Part shown: positions 1 through 7,486 of the stretch, in pieces | Layout of the letters: each line of letters starts with the position of its first letter | Numbering within the stretch: the first letter of the stretch is position 1 | Source: JANYJZ01 sp964523395 | Lineage (GTDB): Bacteria; Bacteroidota; Ignavibacteria; UBA10030; SZUA-254 | Length of the DNA stretch: 64,000 nt | Reading direction: 5' to 3' | NCBI GenBank assembly: GCA_964523395.1 | Contig: CAZFXS010000002.1 | Span: 1 to 64,000, forward strand | Position numbers and translations under genes: made by a program | Notes under the pieces: generated by a model | Seen by the model: only the letters and a program-made list of their open reading frames with translations | Told to the model about the DNA's origin: nothing | The model's database searches: none

Positions 1-60
1 CCCCCCCACACCCCCCACCACCCCCCCCCCCCCCCCCCCCGGGGCCCCCCCCCCCCCCCC
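1..60. repeat. Poly-C low-complexity tract at window start
   Basis: Almost every base is C, with a few A and one block of four G. Nothing else in the window resembles it. Such tracts are typical of contig-end artefacts from base-calling or assembly, so it probably marks the end of a contig rather than real genomic DNA. Confidence 0.8.
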
Positions 61-72
61 CGAATCAAAAAA

Positions 73-100
73 TTCACCACAAAGGCACAAAGACTCAAAG
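73..100 (+). repeat. Half-copy of a CACCAnAAGGCACAAAG-type intergenic repeat
   Basis: The stretch reads CACCACAAAGGCACAAAG followed by ACTCAAAG, and ends just before the permease start codon. It resembles the left arm of the imperfect palindrome at 6017-6093 (CACCACCAAGGCACAAAG). Its period is about 8-9 bases. It is probably a remnant of a dispersed intergenic element. Confidence 0.5.
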
Positions 101-110
101 TGATCATTTC

Positions 111-1451
111 GTGATGAATCAAACCAATATCAATTCAAATGACGAACTGAAAAGAGAGCTTTCTCTTTTGGATTCGACGATGATCAACGTCGGCAGCATG
201 ATCGGGTCGGGAATATTTATTGTTCCGGCGGCAATTGCTTGGCAGATGCAATCATCATCGATGATTATCGCAGTTTGGATTATCGGGGGAATGGTAAGCT
301 TGTTCGGTGCGCTGTCGGTAGCGGAACTCGGCGCCATGATCCCGCGCGCCGGCGGAATGTACGTGTACCTCAAAGAGGTATACGGCCCTCTTTGGGGATT
401 TCTTTACGGATGGGGCGCATTTGCGGTCATCAACACCGGCTCCATCGCCGCCGTCGCCGTAACTTTTGCCGCATACCTCGGATATTTTTTCCCGCTCACC
501 CCCGCCTCCATTAAAATCGTTGCCGTCGCATCCATCGTTCTTCTCACAATCATTAATTGTTTTGGAATCAAAGCAGGCGCACTGGTTCAAAATGGATTTA
601 CACTGATTAAAATCGCTGCTCTCTTGCTCCTTGGTCTTCTCAGTTTTCTTTTGACCAACGGAACTCCCGGAAACTTTCAACCGATATGGCCTCCGGGAGA
701 GTTTTCGAACATGCTTGGACCGCTTGGCATAGCGTTGATTGCCGTACTCTGGTCCTATGATGGATGGATCGAGATTACCTATGTTGCCGGTGAAGTAAAG
801 GACCCGCAACGTGTTCTTCCAAGATCATTGTTTCTCGCCACCTTGCTTGTTATCGTATTGTATGTACTTGTGAATCTCGGCTACATGTATATGGTCACGG
901 TAAGCGAAATCGCGCACTCTTCGCTCGTCGCATCGGAAAGCGCAACGCGCATTTTCGAGCACGCCGGGGCTGCAATCATCGCAGTAGTGGTTATCATTTC
1001 AACGTTTGGCACAAACAACGGATTCATCTTTGCCAGTCCGCGCATTTATTACGCTATGGCGAAAGAAGGATTATTCTTCCGTCGGCTTGGTTATGTGCAC
1101 CCGAAGTTTCACACGCCTGTTCCCTCTTTAATTATTCAGTGCATTCTCGCTTCGCTCCTTATTGTCAGCGGGACATTCGAACAACTGACCACGTATGTCG
1201 TCTTCGCATCATTTTTGTTTTACGCGATGTCGGCCGGTGGTGTGCTGATTCTCCGGAAACGGAATCCCGAAGCTCCCCGCCCGTACAAAACCTGGGGATA
1301 TCCGTTCACTCCGATATTGTTTATTCTGTTTTCAGTCTATCTTGTTATTTCATCAGTCGTGGAAAATCCTGTTGACTCCCTTGTGGGAGCGGGAATCATA
1401 GCTGTTGGCATACCGGCGTATCTGTATTGGAGAAAAACCTCCCCGCTATGA
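111..1451 (+). CDS. APC-superfamily amino acid permease
   Basis: This is a 446-residue integral inner-membrane protein with about twelve hydrophobic segments. The N-terminal region has the APC-family TM1 signature with the unwound GSMIGSGIFIVP motif near residues 28-40, where amino-acid substrates bind. The length matches the LAT/SLC7-like and YfnA-like bacterial transporters, so it most likely imports or exchanges amino acids; the substrate cannot be told. The start is GTG at 111 or ATG at 114; the two are adjacent. The stop codon overlaps the ATG of the acetyltransferase gene by four bases (ATGA), indicating translational coupling. Confidence 0.92.
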   Translation: MMNQTNINSNDELKRELSLLDSTMINVGSMIGSGIFIVPAAIAWQMQSSSMIIAVWIIGGMVSLFGALSVAELGAMIPRAGGMYVYLKEVYGPLWGFLYGWGAFAVINTGSIAAVAVTFAAYLGYFFPLTPASIKIVAVASIVLLTIINCFGIKAGALVQNGFTLIKIAALLLLGLLSFLLTNGTPGNFQPIWPPGEFSNMLGPLGIALIAVLWSYDGWIEITYVAGEVKDPQRVLPRSLFLATLLVIVLYVLVNLGYMYMVTVSEIAHSSLVASESATRIFEHAGAAIIAVVVIISTFGTNNGFIFASPRIYYAMAKEGLFFRRLGYVHPKFHTPVPSLIIQCILASLLIVSGTFEQLTTYVVFASFLFYAMSAGGVLILRKRNPEAPRPYKTWGYPFTPILFILFSVYLVISSVVENPVDSLVGAGIIAVGIPAYLYWRKTSPL

Positions 1452-2041
1452 ACATTCAACCTGTTACACTCGATGGAAACATTGTCCGCCTCGAGCCTCT
1501 CTCCCTTGCGCATCACACTGATCTCTGTGAAGTCGGACTCGACCAGGACCTCTGGAACATCACCATGACATTAATCCGCACGCCGAGCGAAATGAAATCG
1601 TACATCGAAGAAGCTATAAGATTCCGGGAACAGGGGACCGCGCTTCCGTTTGCCATCGTCGAAAAGGCATCGGGAAAAGCAATAGGCAGTACACGGTTCG
1701 GCAATATCGACCGCACCAACAAACACGTTGAAATCGGCTGGACCTGGGTCGCAAAGAAATGGCAGCGAACTGCGGTTAACACCGAGGCCAAGCTTCTACT
1801 CCTCACTCATGCGTTCGAAACACTGGGATGCATCCGAGTCGAGTTTAAAACTGATTCACTGAACCGGCAATCTCGCAACGCACTTCTTCGTATCGGCGCA
1901 AAAGAAGAGGGGATATTCCGGAATCATATGATTGCTCCGGGAGGCAGAATACGGCATTCCGTCTATTTTAGTATCATCGATTCCGAATGGGCTGATGTTA
2001 AGAAACAGCTTCATGCAAAACTACAGCGTACCCTTAAATAA
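1448..2041 (+). CDS. GNAT-family N-acetyltransferase (RimJ/RimL-like)
   Basis: The 197-residue protein has the single GNAT-domain layout of the Acetyltransf_3 (RimJ/RimL) group. It starts MNIQPVTLDGNIVRLEPL, has a central strand ending in GSTRFGNI, an EIGWTWVAKKWQ segment, and the Asn-rich LNRQSRNALLRIGAKEEG motif near residues 140-158 that lines the acetyl-CoA site. Family members acetylate protein N-termini or small amines; the substrate here is unknown. The ATG at 1448 overlaps the permease stop (ATGA), which favours it over an upstream TTG at 1427. Confidence 0.88.
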   Translation: MNIQPVTLDGNIVRLEPLSLAHHTDLCEVGLDQDLWNITMTLIRTPSEMKSYIEEAIRFREQGTALPFAIVEKASGKAIGSTRFGNIDRTNKHVEIGWTWVAKKWQRTAVNTEAKLLLLTHAFETLGCIRVEFKTDSLNRQSRNALLRIGAKEEGIFRNHMIAPGGRIRHSVYFSIIDSEWADVKKQLHAKLQRTLK

Positions 2042-2127
2042 TATCACGTTAGAGTATAAATTCCATTTGAAACAGAAATTTTGTATGTTATGCCGAAGAT
2101 GTTACCGACATTCCGAGATATGACCCC

Positions 2128-2520
2128 ATGAACCTCACCACGCCATACAGCGCCACTACAGAACACATCACCATCAGCGTGCGGCCTGTGTATATCGATG
2201 CTCAATCGGACGCCCTTGTCAGAAAATTTGTCTTCGCTTATTTTGTCCGTATTGAAAATCATGGTACGGAGAATGTTCAGCTTCTGCGGCGGCATTGGTT
2301 TATTAATCATGCCGGCGGGCGCGTAGAAGAAGTTGAGGGAGAAGGCGTGGTAGGAAAGCAGCCGACCATCGCTCCCGGCGCGTCACATGAATATAACAGC
2401 TTCTGCATCCTTGAAACATTTGAAGGAAGCATGGAGGGAACGTATCTTATGCAGCGCGGAAGCGGTGAATATTTCAGAGTCGCAATTCCCAGATTTACAT
2501 TGAGAGCCATGGCAAACTAA
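2128..2520 (+). CDS. apaG: ApaG domain protein
   Basis: The 130-residue protein covers the whole ApaG fold, a single fibronectin-III-like beta-sandwich. Visible hallmarks are ISVRPVYIDAQSD near the start, YFVRIENHGTENVQLLRRHW, the GEGVVGKQPTIAPG turn, and the YLMQRGSGEYFRVAIPRF end. ApaG was linked to Co2+/Mg2+ efflux in enterobacteria, but its biochemical role is unsettled. It lies in a same-strand run with the methyltransferase and Rid genes, separated by short gaps, so they may be co-transcribed. No strong Shine-Dalgarno site is visible. Confidence 0.93.
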   Translation: MNLTTPYSATTEHITISVRPVYIDAQSDALVRKFVFAYFVRIENHGTENVQLLRRHWFINHAGGRVEEVEGEGVVGKQPTIAPGASHEYNSFCILETFEGSMEGTYLMQRGSGEYFRVAIPRFTLRAMAN

Positions 2521-2533
2521 CCCGCTCCGGCGT

Positions 2534-3130
2534 ATGGGCCACCTCGAACTTTATCATCTTTCCGTTTTCATCATCGTCCTCATTTGCTGGTTTGCCTTCG
2601 CCGTTGTATTTGTCTTCCGTAAACGTCCGACCCAATCCCTTGAATACAAACGTAATAATTCATTTATTGTCGGTATCACATTACAGGGCGCGGGGTATTT
2701 TTTAATCTGGACATTCCGACGTCAACTCTTCACACATATTATCGAAATGCCGCTCGTTGCAGAAATACTACTGGCACTTTTTACAATTATTCTTGGAGTG
2801 ACATCCTTCCTCTTTGTCTGGTCAGCGATCCGCGTTCTTGGAACCCACTGGAGCATTGCTGCCCGGACTGTCGAAGGACACAAACTTATTACCACCGGAC
2901 CGTACGCGGTTGTCCGTCACCCGATTTACGCGGGATTGCTCGGCATGCTGATTGCCACAGGGCTTTCATTAAGTCGATGGGAAGGGCTTGCGGCAGGAAT
3001 TATTTTCTTTGTTATCGGAACACAATTCAGGATCAAAAGCGAAGAGCGTTTACTGCGCGAAATGTTCGGAGAAGAATTCGATCGGTATTCAAAAAAAGTT
3101 CCATCCTTTATTCCTTTCGTTCACATGTAA
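2534..3130 (+). CDS. Isoprenylcysteine carboxyl methyltransferase-family membrane protein
   Basis: The 198-residue protein has about four to five hydrophobic segments. It carries the ICMT/PEMT signature in its C-terminal half: TTGPYAVVRHPIYAGLLGM near residues 120-138, then EERLLREMFGEEFDRY and a short VPSFIPF tail. This family transfers methyl groups from S-adenosylmethionine to prenylcysteine, phospholipids or other membrane substrates. In bacteria the substrate is mostly unknown. It follows apaG by 13 bases and precedes the Rid gene by 9 bases, suggesting one transcript. Confidence 0.88.
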   Translation: MGHLELYHLSVFIIVLICWFAFAVVFVFRKRPTQSLEYKRNNSFIVGITLQGAGYFLIWTFRRQLFTHIIEMPLVAEILLALFTIILGVTSFLFVWSAIRVLGTHWSIAARTVEGHKLITTGPYAVVRHPIYAGLLGMLIATGLSLSRWEGLAAGIIFFVIGTQFRIKSEERLLREMFGEEFDRYSKKVPSFIPFVHM

Positions 3131-3139
3131 GATTTTCTC

Positions 3140-3532
3140 ATGCAAAGAATAAATATTTCTACCGGTACCCAATGGGAACCCGCCGTCGGTTACTCGCGGG
3201 CGGTGCGTATTGGGCAGCAAGTGTGGGTTTCAGGCACTACCGCCACCGATAACAACGGAAACCTTGTAGGTAGCGGCGATGTCTACGCGCAAACTATTCA
3301 GACATTAAAGAATATTCAGTCCGCGCTGGAAAAAGCGGGAGCAACGCTCAGTGATGTTGTCCGTACGCGAATGTTTGTTACCAATATTGCCGATTGGGAA
3401 CTAGTAGGAAAGGCACACGGAGAATTTTTCCGTGATATCCGCCCCGCAACATCAATGGTTGAAGTTAGCAAACTGATTATGCCCGAAATGCTCGTCGAAA
3501 TTGAAGCGGAGGCTTTCATTATTCAAAAATAA
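3140..3532 (+). CDS. Rid-family protein (YjgF/YER057c/UK114 fold)
   Basis: The 130-residue protein has the full chorismate-mutase-like Rid fold: GYSRAVRIGQQVWVSGTTA near residues 16-34, LEKAGATLSDVVRTRMFVTN in the middle and the VEIEAEAFI end. RidA proteins hydrolyse reactive enamines and imines such as 2-aminoacrylate, using an Arg in a PAR motif. Here the equivalent segment reads RPATSMVEV, so that Arg appears to be Thr. This places it in a Rid subfamily that may lack the canonical deaminase activity (inference from the motif). Confidence 0.88.
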   Translation: MQRINISTGTQWEPAVGYSRAVRIGQQVWVSGTTATDNNGNLVGSGDVYAQTIQTLKNIQSALEKAGATLSDVVRTRMFVTNIADWELVGKAHGEFFRDIRPATSMVEVSKLIMPEMLVEIEAEAFIIQK

Positions 3533-3578
3533 TACTCTCATAATCTCAACATCTCATATTCTCCACGTTGTCGGTACT

Positions 3579-4211
3579 ATGTCTTCAAAGCTTTGCCCAA
3601 AAATAATCCTCGAGGGAACCCGCCTCACCAACAAAACCGAGATTGCGTTCGCTCTGAATGAACATCCCCGTATTGTCGGACCACGCAAATACCGGTATCA
3701 CTCACCTCTTATTTCGGGAGAATGGTGTGCGTTCACCAATACACCGTGGGGACGCGGCCTGATAAATTTTGAGCCGCAGGAAGAAGCACTTGCCATGGAA
3801 ACATATCAGACATGGGTACGATTATTCGAACTGCAGAAATATTATTCATGGATTGTGGATAGGTTTCATATTTCAACACAAGTATATCAACAGCAGGCGA
3901 ACAAGAGAACATATGATTTTACCTGGCTTGAAGAACGGCTGAGTGTTCTTGGCTTTCACATCGTGTTATGCACCCGGCCCACGGAATCTTTTCCAAAGGC
4001 ACGCGAGGAACGGTTAAAGATTTCAGGCAAGCCGTCTCAATATGACAATCTCCAACTCTTTATTGATGAACAGGAAGAATTTCGAAAGCTAATAAAAACT
4101 TCGCTTCTTCCTTCAATGGAGCTGGACATTTCTGATGGAAATTTTAAACTCGCAGCAGATAAGATTGCTGATTGGATGGAATCAACCGGGGGATTGTACG
4201 CCTCAACATAA
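3579..4211 (+). CDS. Deoxynucleoside/thymidylate-kinase-like P-loop protein with degenerate Walker A
   Basis: The 210-residue protein starts with a hydrophobic strand, then EGTRLTNKTEIAFAL where nucleoside and nucleotide kinases have EGxxGxGKST. The motif fits GxxxxGK(S/T) except that Asn replaces the second Gly. A VDRFHIST segment near residue 110 matches the DR(Y/F/S)xxS motif of this superfamily, and a TRPTESFPKAREERL segment may act as the lid. The fold assignment is reasonable; catalytic activity is uncertain. The ATG at 3579 is preferred because a longer reading from 3501 would overlap the Rid gene by 32 bases. I do not recognise a named family. Confidence 0.7.
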   Translation: MSSKLCPKIILEGTRLTNKTEIAFALNEHPRIVGPRKYRYHSPLISGEWCAFTNTPWGRGLINFEPQEEALAMETYQTWVRLFELQKYYSWIVDRFHISTQVYQQQANKRTYDFTWLEERLSVLGFHIVLCTRPTESFPKAREERLKISGKPSQYDNLQLFIDEQEEFRKLIKTSLLPSMELDISDGNFKLAADKIADWMESTGGLYAST

Positions 4212-4238
4212 TTATCCACCGGCGAGATGAGAAGAACG

Positions 4239-4269
4239 TTTCTCTGTGTACTCCGTGTCTCTGCGGTGA
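4239..4269 (-). repeat. Intergenic CACCGCAGAGACACGGAG-type repeat half
   Basis: On the minus strand this reads TCACCGCAGAGACACGGAG and continues with an ACAGAGAAA end. It is a short-period sequence of the GCAGAG/ACGGAG type and has the same organisation as the CACCAAGGCACAAAG elements at 73 and 6017. It sits between the kinase-like gene and the purK promoter. Confidence 0.5.
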
Positions 4270-4288
4270 TATTAATTTAGGAAATGGG

Positions 4289-4319
4289 TTGTAAAGAAAG
4301 AAAATCCTCTCTATATTTG
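4289..4319 (+). promoter_or_regulatory. Bacteroidota-type promoter for purKE
   Basis: TTG at 4289-4291 is followed by exactly 20 bases and then TATATTTG at 4312-4319, a full match to the TAnnTTTG -7 box. The expected start of transcription is near 4326, giving a leader of about 20 bases before the purK ATG. Confidence 0.55.
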
Positions 4320-4347
4320 TCAATCCTTTTCCACGAAATCTTAATTA

Positions 4348-5487
4348 ATGGCACAATTTAATAACAAACTCACGCTCGGCATTCTCGGCGGCGGACAGTT
4401 AGGAAAAATGCTGATCCAGGCCGCAATGAACCTGGATATCCGTGTTCATGTCATGGACCCTGATCCCAACGCGCCATGCAAACCATATTGCCATGAATTT
4501 ACCTGCGGCTCCATAACCGATTTCGACACCGTCTACCGGTTTGGTAAACGTGTCGACCTTCTCACGATTGAAATTGAAAACGTCAACACTCAGGCACTCG
4601 AACGACTTCAGGAAGAAGGCCTCACCGTGTACCCTCAGCCGGACGTCATTACAACGATCCAGGATAAAGGCGCGCAAAAGCTGTTCCTGAAGAAACACAA
4701 AATTCCCACGGCAGAATTCGAACTCATCGAAAACAGGCAACAACTTGAATCACTCAATACTTCCTTTCCCTTAGTCCAGAAATTACGGAAAGCCGGCTAT
4801 GACGGCCGTGGTGTTGCGGTTCTGAAATCCAAAAAAGATTTCGCAAAAGGATTTGACGCTCCGAGTGTAGTAGAAAAATTTGTTGATTTTAAAAAAGAAC
4901 TTTCGGTAATCGTCGCAAGAAATGCATCCGGTGCAACATCGGTCTTCCCCTCGATTGAAATGATGTTCCATCCCGGCGCAAACCTGGTAGATTATCTTGT
5001 CTCACCAGCCCGCATTTCCCGTGCTGTTGAAAAGAAGGCGGAAGCTATTGCAATCAATGTCGCGAGAAAGCTGAATATTGTCGGACTTGCCGCTGTGGAA
5101 ATGTTTATTACGAAATCAGGCGAAGTTCTGGTAAATGAAATCGCACCGCGACCGCATAACAGCGGGCACCACACTATCGAAGCGAATGTTACCTCCCAAT
5201 ATGAACAACATCTGCGCGCGATCTTCAATCTGCCGTTTGGTTCAACGGAGGTGAAATCCCCTGCAGTCATGGTCAATATTCTTGGTAAAGAAGGATACGA
5301 AGGCATCGCGCGGTATGCAGGATTGGAAAAAGTTCTCGGTATTGAGGGTGCTACTGTGCATCTCTACGGAAAAGAAAAAACAAAACCGTTCAGGAAGATG
5401 GGACACGTCACGATCGTCGGCAACAACATGAATAACATTCTGACGCTTGCAAAAAAAATCAAAAAGACAATAAAGGTAGTCGCATGA
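4348..5487 (+). CDS. purK: 5-(carboxyamino)imidazole ribonucleotide synthase PurK
   Basis: PurK converts AIR, bicarbonate and ATP to N5-CAIR in purine synthesis, in the cytoplasm. The 379-residue protein has the N-terminal LGILGGGQLGKML nucleotide-fold motif and an ATP-grasp core. Visible ATP-grasp features are the QKLRKAGYDGRGV loop near 145-157, VVEKFVDFKKELSV, and the metal-binding VNEIAPRPHNSGHHTIEA near 263-280. Length fits the family (about 355-390). It has its own promoter and overlaps purE by four bases (ATGA), so the two enzymes of the bacterial CAIR route are made together. Confidence 0.97.
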   Translation: MAQFNNKLTLGILGGGQLGKMLIQAAMNLDIRVHVMDPDPNAPCKPYCHEFTCGSITDFDTVYRFGKRVDLLTIEIENVNTQALERLQEEGLTVYPQPDVITTIQDKGAQKLFLKKHKIPTAEFELIENRQQLESLNTSFPLVQKLRKAGYDGRGVAVLKSKKDFAKGFDAPSVVEKFVDFKKELSVIVARNASGATSVFPSIEMMFHPGANLVDYLVSPARISRAVEKKAEAIAINVARKLNIVGLAAVEMFITKSGEVLVNEIAPRPHNSGHHTIEANVTSQYEQHLRAIFNLPFGSTEVKSPAVMVNILGKEGYEGIARYAGLEKVLGIEGATVHLYGKEKTKPFRKMGHVTIVGNNMNNILTLAKKIKKTIKVVA

Positions 5488-5996
5488 AAAAGCCATTGGT
5501 TGGAATTATTATGGGGAGCGATTCGGATTTAACGGTGATGTCGGACGCGGCAAAGGCGCTCGAGGAATTCGGCATTCCCTACGAACTGACAATTGTTTCC
5601 GCACACCGCACGCCGAAACGGATGGTGGAATACGCATCAACCGCCTCCAATCGCGGATTAAAAATAATCATCGCCGGCGCAGGCGGGGCAGCGCATCTTC
5701 CCGGCATGGTCGCATCGCTGACGATTCTGCCTGTCATCGGTGTTCCTGTAAAATCAAGCAACTCAGTTGACGGGCTCGATTCCATCCTCTCGATTGTACA
5801 GATGCCGGCCGGTGTTCCGGTCGCGACCGTTGCCCTGAACGGCGCGAGAAACGCAGGTATACTTGCCGCAGAGATCATAGGAATTTCTGATGCATCGGTT
5901 TCGAGAAAGTTGAAAAAGTTTAAGGATGGATTGAGGATAAAAGTTGAGAAAGCGGCGGGAAAAATTAAAAAGTCAAAATTCAAAAGTAAAAAATGA
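5484..5996 (+). CDS. purE: N5-carboxyaminoimidazole ribonucleotide mutase PurE (class I)
   Basis: PurE moves the carboxyl group of N5-CAIR to carbon 4, giving CAIR, directly after PurK. The sequence shows the class I signatures: GIIMGSDSDL near residue 8, SAHRTP with the catalytic His near 42, and GAGGAAHLPGM near 70. The core is complete by about residue 155. The last residues, GKIKKSKFKSKK, are a Lys/Ser-rich tail encoded by an A-rich repeat (5960-5996) that also occurs elsewhere in the window, so the tail looks like a late addition. Translation is coupled to purK. Confidence 0.96.
   Translation: MKKPLVGIIMGSDSDLTVMSDAAKALEEFGIPYELTIVSAHRTPKRMVEYASTASNRGLKIIIAGAGGAAHLPGMVASLTILPVIGVPVKSSNSVDGLDSILSIVQMPAGVPVATVALNGARNAGILAAEIIGISDASVSRKLKKFKDGLRIKVEKAAGKIKKSKFKSKK
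5960..5996 (+). repeat. A-rich AAAAAGTCAAAA..AAAAGTAAAAA repeat forming the purE 3' end
   Basis: The last twelve codons and the stop of purE consist of A-runs broken by GT, TC and TTC: AAAAAGTCAAAATTC then AAAAGTAAAAAATGA. A near-identical block ends the OstA-like gene at 54934-54965, and related blocks flank 33876-33963. Confidence 0.6.
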
Positions 5997-6016
5997 TTGT
6001 GATCTGCTTAAAACCT

Positions 6017-6093
6017 CACCACCAAGGCACAAAGGTGCACTAAGATATTAGTCTTTTCCTTCGTGAAACTTAGTGTTTTTGTGACTTAGTGGT
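6017..6093. repeat. Imperfect palindromic CACCAAGGCACAAAG element
   Basis: The left arm (6017-6044) reads CACCACCAAGGCACAAAG and continues to CACTAAG. The right arm (6059-6093) is its imperfect inverse, ending GTGACTTAGTGGT. It fills the gap between convergent purE and the NtrC-type gene, so it could form a hairpin and help terminate both. It is the only two-armed copy of the family in the window. Confidence 0.6.
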
Positions 6094-6112
6094 AAATTTA
6101 TTGAAAGACTAA

Positions 6113-7486
6113 TCACTCTTCCTCAGTTTCTTCTGTACTATCCCTATGCCTCTCCAACCCATACTTCTTAATCTTTGTATACAGGTGGCTTCTCTCCATT
6201 TCTAACGCTTCGGCGGTTTTGGAAACATTCCACCGGTGTTTTTCAAGCTGGTGCTTGATAAATGCCGCTTCCGATTGGTCTTTGAAATCCTGTAATGTTT
6301 TGCTGACCTGAATTAAGCCTTCAACGTCTGCAGTGGCACGGGGACCGAGCATTTCAAGTTCAGAACTTTCAATAACAGCTCCCGCCGACATGATGACAAG
6401 CCGTTCCACAATATTCCTCAGCTCGCGCACGTTGCCGCTCCACTCCAGCGCCATCAGCATCTGGAGCGTCTGATCGGAAATCTTTTTCAGCGCGATGCCG
6501 TTCCGGTCACATGTTTCTTTAATAAATGCTTTAACGAGAACCGGGATATCTTCCCTCCGCTCCCGCAACGGCGGCACCTGAATCGGGATGACATTCAGCC
6601 TGTGGTAGAGGTCTTCGCGGAATTTTCCCAGCTTGATTTCCTCCGGTAAATTCTTGTTCGTGGCGGCAATCACCCGGACGTCCGCCGGTATCATTTTATT
6701 TCCGCCGACGCGTTCCACTTTTCCCTCCTCCAGCACGCGCAATACTTTCGCCTGCGCCTGCAGGCTCATATCGCCGATTTCATCAAGGAAAATTGTCCCG
6801 CCGTCCGCCTGCTCAAACTTGCCAATACGCTGGGCAGTAGCACCGGTGAACGAGCCTTTCTCGTGCCCGAACAGCTCCGACTCGATAAGGTCATGTGGTA
6901 TTGCCGCGCAATTGACTTCCACCAGCGGCATCGACGCGCGTTTGCTCGCGCGGTGCACAGCTTTTGCAACGAGTTCTTTTCCTGTACCGCTCTCACCCGT
7001 GATAAGAACGCGCGCTTCTGTCGGCGCGACACGCTGAATGATACCGAGAATATCCTTCATCTTCTGGCTTTCGCCAAGAAGCAAATCCTTGCTCCTGATT
7101 TCCTCGACTTCACTGACCAGGCGCTGGCGTTCGAGAGCGTTCCGCAAAGTAATCAGCAATTTATCGCGGTCAAGAGGCTTGGGAAGGTAATCGAATGCCC
7201 CGAGCTTCGTTGCTTCCACTGCGGTCTCGAATGTACCGTGGCCGGAAATCATGATCACCGGAATATCGGGGCGAAGTTCTTTCATTTCTTTCAATACTTC
7301 TATGCCGTCCTTTCCCGGCGGCATTTTGATATCGAGCAGAACCGCCTGCACCTGATTCTCTTTGAATGCTTCGACCGCCTTCGCGCCGTTCTCGGCAAAG
7401 ACTACCTCAAACTTTTCATATTCCAGGATCATCTTAATCGAATCACGGACACTTTTTTCGTCATCAGCAACAAGAATTGTTCGCAT
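6113..7486 (-). CDS. Sigma-54-dependent response regulator (NtrC family)
   Basis: This is a 457-residue cytoplasmic transcription activator with three domains. The receiver (1-120) has acidic pocket DD at 8-9 and phospho-acceptor D52 in LLDIKMP. The AAA+ domain (about 135-380) has Walker A GESGTGKE, the sigma-54 contact loop as GSFTGA, Walker B GGTIFLDEIGD and an R-finger region. A Fis-type HTH lies near the end (WNVSKTAEALEMERSHLYTKIKKYGL). The upstream gene's stop overlaps this ATG as TGATG, which supports the start at 7486 over in-frame ATGs at 7492 and 7504. No sensor kinase is adjacent; it is last in a lipid-metabolism operon. Confidence 0.94.
   Translation of the reverse strand: MRTILVADDEKSVRDSIKMILEYEKFEVVFAENGAKAVEAFKENQVQAVLLDIKMPPGKDGIEVLKEMKELRPDIPVIMISGHGTFETAVEATKLGAFDYLPKPLDRDKLLITLRNALERQRLVSEVEEIRSKDLLLGESQKMKDILGIIQRVAPTEARVLITGESGTGKELVAKAVHRASKRASMPLVEVNCAAIPHDLIESELFGHEKGSFTGATAQRIGKFEQADGGTIFLDEIGDMSLQAQAKVLRVLEEGKVERVGGNKMIPADVRVIAATNKNLPEEIKLGKFREDLYHRLNVIPIQVPPLRERREDIPVLVKAFIKETCDRNGIALKKISDQTLQMLMALEWSGNVRELRNIVERLVIMSAGAVIESSELEMLGPRATADVEGLIQVSKTLQDFKDQSEAAFIKHQLEKHRWNVSKTAEALEMERSHLYTKIKKYGLERHRDSTEETEEE

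Noticed and set aside
255..809. Long open frame on the minus strand inside the permease gene
   Set aside because: It has no recognisable motif, odd composition and lies fully antisense to a clear APC transporter.
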